From assembly GCF_937881195.1 (NCBI RefSeq), contig NZ_CALGFC010000047.1, forward strand, positions 1 through 5,824: a stretch of DNA of 5,824 nt, in the 5' to 3' direction. Positions 1-5,764 of this stretch are shown piece by piece. The translations under genes and the position numbers were made by a program. The notes beneath the pieces are model-generated. The model was not told the DNA's origin. It saw only the letters and a program-made list of their open reading frames with translations, and ran no database searches. The DNA comes from an uncultured Methanobrevibacter sp. (GTDB lineage: Archaea > Methanobacteriota > Methanobacteria > Methanobacteriales > Methanobacteriaceae). How positions within the stretch are numbered: position 1 is the stretch's first letter; the number at the start of each line of letters is the position of its first letter.

Positions 1-60
1 GATTATAATAATCATAATATTGAAAATAATGTATTGGATTATAATAATTATAATAATTGA
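1..60 (+). CDS. Possible C-terminal tail of an Asn-rich plus-strand protein (partial)
   Basis: Frame 1 is open from the left edge to a TGA at 58-60 and reads as a 19-residue hydrophilic tail, DYNNHNIENNVL followed by DYNNYNN. The DNA repeats with a 36-nt period (1-23 against 37-60), which is exactly 12 codons, so the repeat keeps the frame. A hairpin followed by T5 lies just downstream (92-125), where a plus-strand terminator would be expected. Against it: the stretch is short, its composition is simple (mostly AAT and TAT codons), frame 2 is also open through most of it, and no domain can be recognised. It may be the end of a real gene converging on the ABC operon, or AT-rich spacer that happens to be open. 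No function is proposed. Confidence 0.33.
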   Translation, partial: DYNNHNIENNVLDYNNYNN

Positions 61-76
61 TTGATGATAATAAGTT

Positions 77-125
77 AAAAATAATAATATTGAGGGTATT
101 AAATAAAATTTATCCCTCTATTTTT
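77..125. terminator. Bidirectional hairpin terminator overlapping the ABC ATPase stop codon
   Basis: GAGGG (92-96) pairs with CCCTC (114-118). Inside, after a small internal loop (TAT against T), TAAAT (100-104) pairs with ATTTA (108-112) around a 3-nt loop. On the minus strand the hairpin is followed by T5 (plus-strand A5 at 77-81, after an 11-nt gap at 91-82). On the plus strand it is followed by T5 at 121-125, two bases after the stem. The stop codon of the ATPase gene (110-112) lies in the inner stem. The GC-rich outer stem stands out in this AT-rich DNA. Archaeal termination depends mainly on the T-tract and less on a hairpin, so function is inferred from shape alone. Confidence 0.5.
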
Positions 126-853
126 ATATTATCATTTAGTAGTGAATCATCAGTTGTTTCAATTATTTTCCCATCTAAAACTTCTATTACTCTATCAGCT
201 AATTTAGCAACATTCATATCATGAGTTACCATGATTAATGTAACATTTTTTTCTTTATGTAATTTATTTAGCTGATCTAATATCTTCTTACTGGTTCTTG
301 AGTCAAGAGATCCTGTAGGTTCATCTGCCAATATTATAGAGGGTTCATTAGCTAAAGCTCTTGCAATAGCTACTCTCTGCCTTTCTCCTCCTGATAATTT
401 TGTTGGTTTAATTTTTGCTTTATCTTTTAATCCAACACTATCTAAAAGTTTTAAAGATAATTCTCTTCTATCTTTATTAGGCAATTTACCTTCAAACATA
501 GGTATTTCTACATTTTCAGCAACTGAAATATTTGGAATTAAATTATGTAATTGGAATATAAAACCTATTTTTTTGGATCTAAATTCATCTAATTTTTTAT
601 TTTTACTTAAATCATATCCTGCAACTTCAATAGTCCCACTATCAGCTATATCTAATGCTCCAAGCATGTTAAGTAGTGTTGATTTACCAGACCCAGATGG
701 CCCAATAATTGATACAAATTCTCCTTCTTTTATATCTAAATCAATTCCATTTAAAGCTTTTATGTTTCCTTTTTCATAGCTTTTTTCTAAGCCCCTAATT
801 TCTACTATATTTTTTCTATTTTCATTATTTTGTTTTAAATCATCATTACTCAT
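110..853 (-). CDS. ABC transporter ATPase, MacB/LolD type
   Basis: This is the cytoplasmic nucleotide-binding subunit of a MacB-type (mechanotransmission) ABC exporter, 247 residues and complete. All the ATPase motifs are present: Walker A GPSGSGKST at 51-59, Q-loop Gln101, signature LSGGERQ at 153-159, Walker B IILADEP at 173-179 with catalytic Glu178, D-loop SLD at 182-184 and switch His211. The segment ADEPTGSLDS is typical of the LolD/MacB/FtsE branch. The first 15 residues are a hydrophilic Asn/Glu/Lys extension before the usual domain start. The start is well fixed: a full GGAGGTGA Shine-Dalgarno lies four bases upstream of the ATG. The gene follows the permease by 16 nt, so the two are very likely one transcript and one complex. 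The substrate is unknown; archaeal members are commonly annotated only as antimicrobial-peptide or lipoprotein-type exporters, and nothing here decides between them. Confidence 0.95.
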   Translation of the reverse strand: MSNDDLKQNNENRKNIVEIRGLEKSYEKGNIKALNGIDLDIKEGEFVSIIGPSGSGKSTLLNMLGALDIADSGTIEVAGYDLSKNKKLDEFRSKKIGFIFQLHNLIPNISVAENVEIPMFEGKLPNKDRRELSLKLLDSVGLKDKAKIKPTKLSGGERQRVAIARALANEPSIILADEPTGSLDSRTSKKILDQLNKLHKEKNVTLIMVTHDMNVAKLADRVIEVLDGKIIETTDDSLLNDNIKIEG

Positions 854-857
854 TAAA

Positions 858-865
858 TCACCTCC
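858..865 (-). promoter_or_regulatory. Strong Shine-Dalgarno site of the ABC ATPase gene
   Basis: The minus strand reads GGAGGTGA, a full complement of the 16S rRNA tail, four bases before the ATG at 853. It sits wholly in the 16-nt gap after the permease stop codon. It fixes the ATPase start and implies efficient re-initiation or independent loading of ribosomes on the second cistron, whereas the upstream permease has no such site. Confidence 0.85.
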
Positions 866-869
866 TTAT

Positions 870-2006
870 TTATTCATACCTTAATGCTTCGGTTGGTGGA
901 AGCCTGCTAGCTCTCCATGCTGGGTAAAGTCCTCCAACTAATCCTACAATAATTGCAACTCCAAATGCTTGTAAAAATATGTATGGGGTGTACATTGGAG
1001 TCATACCTCCAAGAATTCCTAAATATACTAAAATTTCAAGACCTACAACTCCAATTATTGAACCTATAACTCCTGAGGTTACTGTAAGAACAACTGATTC
1101 TCCAAGTATCATTCCAAGTATTCTTCTTCCTTTCCATCCAACAGCTTTTAAAACACCAATTTCTCTTGTTCTTTCATATACAGACATTATCATAGTGTTT
1201 ATTATTCCAATTCCTCCAATTATTATTGCTAAAAGAGAAATTGCAAAAGATGCACTATTAACCATATCTAATGCATTAGCTACTGTTTCAATATCTGAAA
1301 TAGAGGTAACAGTGGTAATATTATCGCTATATTTATCTTCAATGGTTTTAGTAACACTATCTACATCCACACCACTATTTACTTTAACATAAATCATACT
1401 AATATTTCCAGGATCGTCCATCAAATCTTGAACATTTGCAAGTGAACTATATGCTCCTTCATCTTGATTAGGATCTCCAGTTTCAAATATTCCAGTTATC
1501 TTATAGTCTTCTCCATTTATTTCTAAGGTATCATTTACCGTTTTGTTTAATTTATCAGCAGAAATCTTTCCAAGAACTACTTCACTTGCATTATTACTAA
1601 ACATTTTTCCTTTAGTTAATTTTAAATCTGCAAATGCTGTGTCTTTTGAATCAATCCCTATTAATGTGAAAAAACGAGAGTCTGGAACTGAAACCATTCC
1701 AATATAAACTCCCGCGGCATTTTTAACACCACTAACATTACCAATTGTAGATACCCAATCCTCACTAAAAGTACTTGTTCCCAATGGGTTGGTACTAGTA
1801 CCAGAATTATCTGTTTTTCCACTTATTGAAAAATCAGAACCTCCAGCGTGCAGTGTTTCATCCATAGTTGAAGTTAAACCAGCTGTTATAGCTCCAAGTG
1901 CAACAATTGTAGCTATACCTATCCCAATTCCAATAATAGCAAGAATTGCCCTACTTTTATTTCGAAAAGGGTTTTTAAAAATTAATGATATAAATGACAT
2001 AAACAT
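870..2006 (-). CDS. MacB/FtsX-type ABC transporter permease
   Basis: This is the membrane subunit of the exporter whose ATPase follows it, 378 residues, near the usual length for single-unit MacB-like permeases. The layout is typical. A basic N-terminus is followed by one membrane helix at about 20-43. An extracytoplasmic MacB periplasmic-core-like domain spans about 44-250 and has a Ser/Thr/Gly-rich stretch at 63-80. Three further helices lie at about 252-276, 298-327 and 343-363. The cytoplasmic coupling segment YERTREIGVLKAVGW (277-291) and the ending YPAWRASRLPPTEALRYE (361-378) are hallmarks of the FtsX/MacB family. An in-frame TAA two codons upstream rules out a longer protein. The choice between Met1 and Met3 is open, since neither has a Shine-Dalgarno. 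The family works by ATP-driven movement of the outer domain rather than by a channel. The substrate cannot be inferred. Confidence 0.94.
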   Translation of the reverse strand: MFMSFISLIFKNPFRNKSRAILAIIGIGIGIATIVALGAITAGLTSTMDETLHAGGSDFSISGKTDNSGTSTNPLGTSTFSEDWVSTIGNVSGVKNAAGVYIGMVSVPDSRFFTLIGIDSKDTAFADLKLTKGKMFSNNASEVVLGKISADKLNKTVNDTLEINGEDYKITGIFETGDPNQDEGAYSSLANVQDLMDDPGNISMIYVKVNSGVDVDSVTKTIEDKYSDNITTVTSISDIETVANALDMVNSASFAISLLAIIIGGIGIINTMIMSVYERTREIGVLKAVGWKGRRILGMILGESVVLTVTSGVIGSIIGVVGLEILVYLGILGGMTPMYTPYIFLQAFGVAIIVGLVGGLYPAWRASRLPPTEALRYE

Positions 2007-2024
2007 TATTTAAGTTCAATACAA

Positions 2025-2072
2025 TATTTAAAATTAATGTACTCTATTATTCATGTTTTATTTTTTTATAAA
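2025..2072 (-). promoter_or_regulatory. Candidate TATA boxes for the ABC exporter operon
   Basis: Two archaeal TATA-like octamers face the permease gene on the minus strand. TTTATAAA at 2065-2072 would place a start of transcription near 2042 and give a leader of about 36 nt. TTTAAATA at 2025-2032 would place it near the ATG itself and give a leaderless mRNA, beginning close to Met1 or Met3. The lack of a Shine-Dalgarno before the permease favours the second, but in DNA this rich in A and T such octamers also occur by chance. The source being archaeal is itself an inference. Confidence 0.3.
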
Positions 2073-2266
2073 TTTTTTAATCATTAATATTAATTTCATG
2101 TTTTTGACCTGATTTTTTTACATTTATTACAATTTTGTTTAATTTTACCAAAATTTATATTATGTTAACAACTTTTGTATTAGATTAAAATTATTAACTA
2201 ACCTTATTATAAAAAAAGCTTAATGAATTAACATATTTTAAAAAATTTGAATTAATTTATTTTAAA

Positions 2267-2368
2267 AAAAGTTCAAAATTTATATCTTTTATTTAATTAT
2301 AAATATTTAATTATATGCAAAAGTTTAAAATTTGTATCTTTTATTTAATTATAAATAATTTAATTATA
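2267..2368. repeat. Imperfect tandem repeat, two copies, 52-bp period
   Basis: Copy 1 (2267-2315) and copy 2 (2319-2368) match along about 49 positions, with two substitutions (C/T at 2274/2326 and A/G at 2282/2334) and one 1-nt gap. Each copy contains two smaller TTTAATTATA blocks, giving four in all, at 2292, 2306, 2344 and 2359. The match is far longer than A/T bias alone would give, so a real duplication is likely. No role is evident. Confidence 0.8.
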
Positions 2369-2392
2369 AAAATTTAATTTATAAGATATATT

Positions 2393-2416
2393 TTATTTAA
2401 TAGCTTATTTAATAGC
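2393..2416. repeat. Exact tandem repeat of a 12-bp unit, two copies
   Basis: TTATTTAATAGC occurs at 2393-2404 and again at 2405-2416 with no gap, followed by four more bases of a third unit (TTAT). It abuts an inverted repeat, TTATAATT (2417-2424) against AATTATAA (2434-2441) with a 9-nt loop. The unit ends with the only G and C in its neighbourhood, which makes chance less likely. Confidence 0.75.
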
Positions 2417-2486
2417 TTATAATTGTTTTATATAATTATAATAATGGTAATAGTAGATTAAGAAGTATTATAATGCTATTATGTAT

Positions 2487-2492
2487 AAAAAA
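2487..2492 (-). terminator. Candidate oligo-T terminator after the flippase gene
   Basis: The first coding-strand run of six T downstream of the flippase stop lies about 67 nt after it (plus-strand A6). Archaeal RNA polymerase can stop at such U-tracts without a hairpin. No stable stem precedes it, and similar tracts occur further on (2264-2270, 2211-2217), so this is only the nearest candidate. Confidence 0.3.
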
Positions 2493-2498
2493 TTAATC

Positions 2499-2560
2499 AT
2501 TGATATAATATTATGTATGTAAAATAATTATTGATTTAATATTATGTATATAAAATAATT
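2499..2560. repeat. Tandem duplication of 31 bp running into the flippase stop codon
   Basis: 2499-2529 and 2530-2560 match at 29 of 31 positions (differences at 2505/2536 and 2519/2550) with no gap. The second copy overlaps two bases of the flippase TAA stop (2559-2561). A decayed third unit may precede them, since ATTATGTAT recurs at 2478, 2510 and 2541, again about 31 nt apart. This suggests repeated local duplication of the gene's 3' flank. Confidence 0.8.
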
Positions 2561-3986
2561 ATTTCCCAATAATTTCTCTTATAATAAATTTATCTGTTGA
2601 ATCTAAGGATTTAGTTAAATATATTCCAGCTAAGTAAACAATAATAGCTATTGGAAGAGCTAACCACATTGAAAAATTAAGTATTAATAAAACAACTGCT
2701 AAAATAAGTCCAGAAATACATATCTTTAATATTTCATAGATTAAATTTTTGTTTGGTCTATAACTATTCTTCAAAATGATATACATCATTAATGTAAATA
2801 CTACTATTCCGGTGATTACTGTAGCTATACTTGCTCCAATATAACTTAAATAATATATTAAAAATATGTTTAAGGCTACATTTATTAAACATGCTAATCC
2901 ATTTATCTTTGTAACAGCTAATTCATTACCTGATGAATTTAGTAGATTTGTAGATGCTCCATTAACCATAACAAATAAAACATTCCATATTAATATTTTC
3001 AATACACTTTCAGCAAGAATATAATTTTTTCCACAAATTAAAACAATAATATCCTGTGAATAAATAGTAATTCCAATAGCAAATGGTAACATGATTAATA
3101 CTAAATACTTTACTGATTTTTCATAGGATATTTTTAAAAGATCTTCTGAATCTTTGTAAAATTTTGACATTAAAGGGAAAACAACATAATTATAAACCAT
3201 ATAAATTGTTGTAAAAACAGTGATAATTTTATAAGCTGAGCTGTAAATACCAACAGCAAAACTCCCAACTATAAATGAAATCATTACAGTATCTATCATA
3301 TAATATATGGTGGTGAATATACTTGTTATTCCAAAAGGAACAGCTTCTTTTACAGATTTTTTCCAGAAATTAAAATTTATTTGGAATTTAGGGATAGTTA
3401 TCTTATCTCTAAGGTTTATATATAGATAGATTAATGTAATTAAACTTCCTGCCATATAAGTTAATGCAACAGCCATTAATCCTAAATTGAAGTATGTTAA
3501 AAGAATACTTCCTAATAAAATTAATGAGCTATTTATAATAATTCCAATAGCTTGGTATTTCATCTTACCAAATGCTTGGAATACACCATTAAAAAGCCAT
3601 CCCATATTTAAAAATATTGTTTGTAGTGCAAACACTAAAACAACTTCTTTTGTTAATATATCATAATCCATTATAAATAGAATAGCTAATGTTACTATAA
3701 ATGTCAAAGTTGATAAGAAAATTTTCAATGGGATTGCATTTCCTATATACTTTTGAGATAGTTCTGGGGACCTTGATAAATCCCTTGTAACATATGTACT
3801 AATTCCTAAATCAGTAAATATGCTCATTATGGTAGTAAAAGAAATAGCAAAATTCATTATTCCAAAATCTGAAACTCCTAAATATCTCATTAGTATGACA
3901 ATCCACACAAATCCGAAAACACTAGTTATAATTTGGGATGTAAGTAACCAACTAGTATTTTTAAAAATTTCACTTATTTTGCTCAT
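2559..3986 (-). CDS. Wzx-type polysaccharide (oligosaccharide) flippase
   Basis: This is an integral membrane protein of 475 residues with about 12-14 hydrophobic helices and short polar loops, the usual size and layout of the Wzx/PST branch of the MOP flippase superfamily. Family-like wording includes LMRYLGVSDFGIMNFA (32-47), DLGISTYVTRDLSR (59-72), YYMIDTVMISFIVG (228-241) followed by AVGIYSSAYKI (244-254), and the second-half segment at 341-356 with NLLNSSGN. Such proteins move undecaprenyl- or dolichyl-linked oligosaccharides from the cytoplasmic to the outer face of the membrane. The start is supported by GTGA four bases before the ATG, the same register as the full site of the ATPase gene. 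The 4-epimerase gene lies 194 nt upstream on the same strand, which fits a surface-glycan locus. The transported sugar and whether it serves N-glycans, a capsule or wall precursors cannot be told. I do not assign a symbol beyond family. Confidence 0.9.
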   Translation of the reverse strand: MSKISEIFKNTSWLLTSQIITSVFGFVWIVILMRYLGVSDFGIMNFAISFTTIMSIFTDLGISTYVTRDLSRSPELSQKYIGNAIPLKIFLSTLTFIVTLAILFIMDYDILTKEVVLVFALQTIFLNMGWLFNGVFQAFGKMKYQAIGIIINSSLILLGSILLTYFNLGLMAVALTYMAGSLITLIYLYINLRDKITIPKFQINFNFWKKSVKEAVPFGITSIFTTIYYMIDTVMISFIVGSFAVGIYSSAYKIITVFTTIYMVYNYVVFPLMSKFYKDSEDLLKISYEKSVKYLVLIMLPFAIGITIYSQDIIVLICGKNYILAESVLKILIWNVLFVMVNGASTNLLNSSGNELAVTKINGLACLINVALNIFLIYYLSYIGASIATVITGIVVFTLMMYIILKNSYRPNKNLIYEILKICISGLILAVVLLILNFSMWLALPIAIIVYLAGIYLTKSLDSTDKFIIREIIGK

Positions 3987-4034
3987 TTTTTCACTTTATA
4001 AATTAAATTTACATTGCTATTGCTGTTAATCGGT

Positions 4035-4042
4035 TTTTATAT
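4035..4042 (-). promoter_or_regulatory. Candidate TATA box for the flippase gene
   Basis: The minus strand reads ATATAAAA, preceded by an A-rich stretch resembling a TFB-recognition element. Transcription would start near 4012, leaving a leader of about 26 nt that contains the GTGA ribosome site. A second octamer, TTTATAAA at 3995-4002, is too close to the ATG to act as its promoter. The call rests on pattern and spacing only. Confidence 0.35.
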
Positions 4043-4089
4043 TAGTTTTATTGGATACTTTGTGCTTTTTAGCATGTTTCATTTGTTTT

Positions 4090-4137
4090 TTATTCTTATT
4101 ATTTCTTATTCTTATTATTTTTTATTCTTATTATTAT
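4090..4137. repeat. Three tandem copies of a 16-bp unit
   Basis: TTATTCTTATTATT begins at 4090, 4106 and 4122, exactly 16 nt apart, each followed by two variable bases (TC, TT, AT). The array runs into a TTA trinucleotide tract (about 4142-4160). On the transcribed strand this gives a repeating AATAATAAGAATAA-type sequence directly downstream of the epimerase stop codon. Confidence 0.8.
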
Positions 4138-4180
4138 TTCTTTATTATTATTATTATTAATTATCATTGATTTAAATTAA

Positions 4181-5119
4181 TTATCTTGATTTAAACCATT
4201 CAACAGTTGTTTCTAATTGTTTTTCAAATAAATTAGGATTTACTTTAAATCCAATCTTCTTCATATTATCGACATTAGCTAAGGAGTGTTTTATGTCTCC
4301 TGCCCTTTCATTTTTATAAATTGGGTCAAGATTTGAACCTAATGTGTTTTTAATAATAGTATAAAGCTTATTAACGCTCATTGAAATTCCAGAAGCTACA
4401 TTCACTATTCCATTAAAATCAGACTTTGCAGCTGCAATATTTGATTTTACAACATCTTTAACATAAATAAAATCTCTTGTTTGTTCGCCATCACCATAAA
4501 TGATAGCTTGTTCTTCATTGACTAATGAATGTATAAAATTAGGTATTACAGCAGCATATTGTGAATTTACATCTTGTCTAGGTCCAAAAACATTAAAATA
4601 CCGTAAAGAAACAGTTGATAAACCATAACTTTCAAAAAAGGACTGACAATATAATTCACAAGATGCTTTTGATGCTGCATAAGGTGAAGTAGGCATTAAA
4701 GGTTCACTTTCACAAAGAGGCATATTTGGATTTTCACCATAAACTGCAGAAGAAGATGAGAAAATAAGTTTTGAAATTTCTGCATCTTTAGATGCATTAA
4801 GTAATTTTACTGTTGCATCAACATTATTTGTATTGGATCTAATTGGATCTTCAACACTCATTGGAACACTTGCAAGTGCAGCTAAATGAAATACATAATT
4901 TACATCCTCTAAGATAGATGTTAAATCTTTCAAACTAATTTTGGTTAAATCTTCCTCTATTATATTGAGGTTTTCATGTTTAGGATTAGCTAAGTTTTCA
5001 ATTTTCCCTGATGATTTATTGTCAATTATTGTGATTTGGTTTTCATCGATTAACTCTTCAACAATGTGGGATCCAATGAAACCTAAACCTCCACTAACAA
5101 CTATATTTTTATTTTCCAT
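4181..5119 (-). CDS. NAD-dependent UDP-hexose 4-epimerase, WbpP/Gne-like
   Basis: This is a soluble extended SDR enzyme of 312 residues, complete. The Rossmann motif GGLGFIGS (10-17) and Asp33 bind NAD. The catalytic set is the Ser run SSSSAVYG (121-128) with YAASK (147-151), that is Tyr147 and Lys151. Substrate-side motifs are RYFNVFGPRQD (173-183), YAAVIPNF (188-195), GDGEQTRDFIYV (209-220) and RAGDIKHSLA (272-281). The RQD...YAAVIP and RAGDxxHSLA wording points to the WbpP/Gne group, which interconverts UDP-GlcNAc and UDP-GalNAc, rather than to strict GalE. Aligned from memory, Ser279 falls where E. coli GalE has the bulky Tyr299, so N-acetylated sugars should fit. The start is supported by AGGT seven bases before the ATG. 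With the flippase next on the same strand, a role in surface-glycan precursor supply is likely. A plain UDP-Glc/UDP-Gal epimerase or another nucleotide-sugar SDR remains possible. Confidence 0.9.
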   Translation of the reverse strand: MENKNIVVSGGLGFIGSHIVEELIDENQITIIDNKSSGKIENLANPKHENLNIIEEDLTKISLKDLTSILEDVNYVFHLAALASVPMSVEDPIRSNTNNVDATVKLLNASKDAEISKLIFSSSSAVYGENPNMPLCESEPLMPTSPYAASKASCELYCQSFFESYGLSTVSLRYFNVFGPRQDVNSQYAAVIPNFIHSLVNEEQAIIYGDGEQTRDFIYVKDVVKSNIAAAKSDFNGIVNVASGISMSVNKLYTIIKNTLGSNLDPIYKNERAGDIKHSLANVDNMKKIGFKVNPNLFEKQLETTVEWFKSR

Positions 5120-5126
5120 TTAAATT

Positions 5127-5130
5127 ACCT
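5127..5130 (-). promoter_or_regulatory. Ribosome binding site of the epimerase gene
   Basis: The minus strand reads AGGT seven bases before the ATG at 5119, almost the same register as the full GGAGGTGA site of the ATPase gene. The match is short but supports this start; no other ATG precedes the Rossmann motif within the frame. Confidence 0.55.
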
Positions 5131-5317
5131 GTTATTTGCTTTTTTGTGATGTTTTTTAGCTATTTCAGTGATAAATTAATTATTCAATAGAGTTTCTTTA
5201 ATATAATTTCTTTTTTAAAACTGTGAATTAATTAATGATATATTAATAAGTTATTATATTAATAAAAAAACTTCTTTTTAAATATAATAGTTTTTATATG
5301 ACTTAATATTTATTATT

Positions 5318-5348
5318 TTAGAAATTTCATATTAATTAGAAATTTCAT
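5318..5348. repeat. Paired palindromic direct repeat, 18-bp period
   Basis: TTAGAAATTTCAT occurs at 5318-5330 and 5336-5348. Each copy contains the perfect palindrome GAAATTTC (5321-5328 and 5339-5346), so the two dyads are 18 bp apart, a little under two helical turns. This is the arrangement of a double operator, but it lies about 200 nt upstream of the epimerase start and no regulator is known here. Confidence 0.55.
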
Positions 5349-5530
5349 GTTATTAATTAATTATATTTAAATTCTTAATTATTAAAATACTGGATATACC
5401 TTCTATTTAGATATAAAATATCGATATATTATTATTATTTAATATATTAATAAAGATTAATTATTATATTATATTTAATTAAATAATTTACATTCAATAT
5501 ATTATTAATTTATTAATTTATTTATTTATT

Positions 5531-5587
5531 AATTAATTAAATGAATTAAGTTTATCGAATTAATTAAATTAACTAAATTAATTAAAT
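5531..5587. repeat. Cluster of three AATTAATTAAAT repeats
   Basis: Exact copies begin at 5531, 5558 and 5576, within a longer tract of TTAA-based palindromes. The last two are 18 bp apart. Simple composition makes some recurrence expected, so this may be no more than low-complexity DNA. Confidence 0.45.
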
Positions 5588-5764
5588 AAACTGATTAAAT
5601 ATATTAATATAAATAAATTAATTAACTAACTAATTAAAAAATATAAATTCAATATCTTCTTTTATAATTTAGTATATTATCTTTTATAAATTAGTTTAGT
5701 AATTATAAAACTACTTTAAAACTTATAGTCTTATTTTAAAAATATTATATTTTAAAAATTTTAC

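Larger units (their letters stand above)
2007..2558. other. 552-nt gene-free spacer upstream of the ABC operon
   Basis: There is no credible gene on either strand: the longest ATG-initiated reading frames I followed are about 20 codons without a ribosome site. The spacer is strongly A+T and contains an imperfect 52-bp-period tandem repeat, a 12-bp exact tandem repeat, a 31-bp tandem duplication reaching the flippase stop codon, an A/T-only inverted repeat at 2417-2441, and T-tracts on the coding strand (2487-2492, 2264-2270, 2211-2217). It must hold the 3' end of the flippase transcript and probably the promoter of the exporter operon. I see no tRNA or known riboswitch. Confidence 0.7.
3987..4180. 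other. 194-nt spacer between epimerase and flippase
   Basis: There is no gene here. The right half (about 4080-4160) is nearly all T and A with scattered C on the plus strand, so the minus-strand transcript would be purine-rich (A, G) with some U. Not a single TTTT occurs on the coding strand in the whole spacer, so no oligo-U terminator separates the two genes. The left half holds a small dyad, TGCT-TTTT-AGCA (4063-4074), a candidate TATA box (4035-4042) and a twice-repeated ATTGCT (4013-4024). Confidence 0.65.

Noticed and set aside
979..1392. 137-codon open frame on the plus strand opposite the permease gene
   Set aside because: It lies wholly antisense to a well-supported MacB/FtsX gene, has a Pro/Ile/Thr-rich artefact-like translation and no ribosome site or family resemblance. 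The same holds for the shorter plus-strand frames opposite the ATPase, the flippase and the epimerase.
870..2006. Permease as the cell-division protein FtsX
   Set aside because: The large extracytoplasmic core between helices 1 and 2, the MacB-style C-terminal motif, and the partner ATPase of the LolD/MacB branch fit a MacB-like exporter better than division FtsX.
2315..2377. Short plus-strand ORF of 20 codons inside the 52-bp repeat
   Set aside because: It has no ribosome site, is made of A/T-driven codons (Ile, Leu, Lys, Phe) and arises from the repeated DNA itself.
2267..2560. CRISPR-like array
   Set aside because: The repeats are of different sequence and length, mostly adjacent without unique spacers, and no cas genes are in the window.
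4063..4074. TGCT-TTTT-AGCA hairpin as terminator or operator
   Set aside because: The stem is only four base pairs and on the coding strand the loop is A4 with no following T-tract, so a terminator is not supported; as an operator it is too short to claim.
110..5119. Single four-gene operon from epimerase to ATPase
   Set aside because: The genes share a strand, but a 552-nt spacer with T-tracts and its own candidate promoters separates the flippase from the exporter pair, and the functions do not demand a link.
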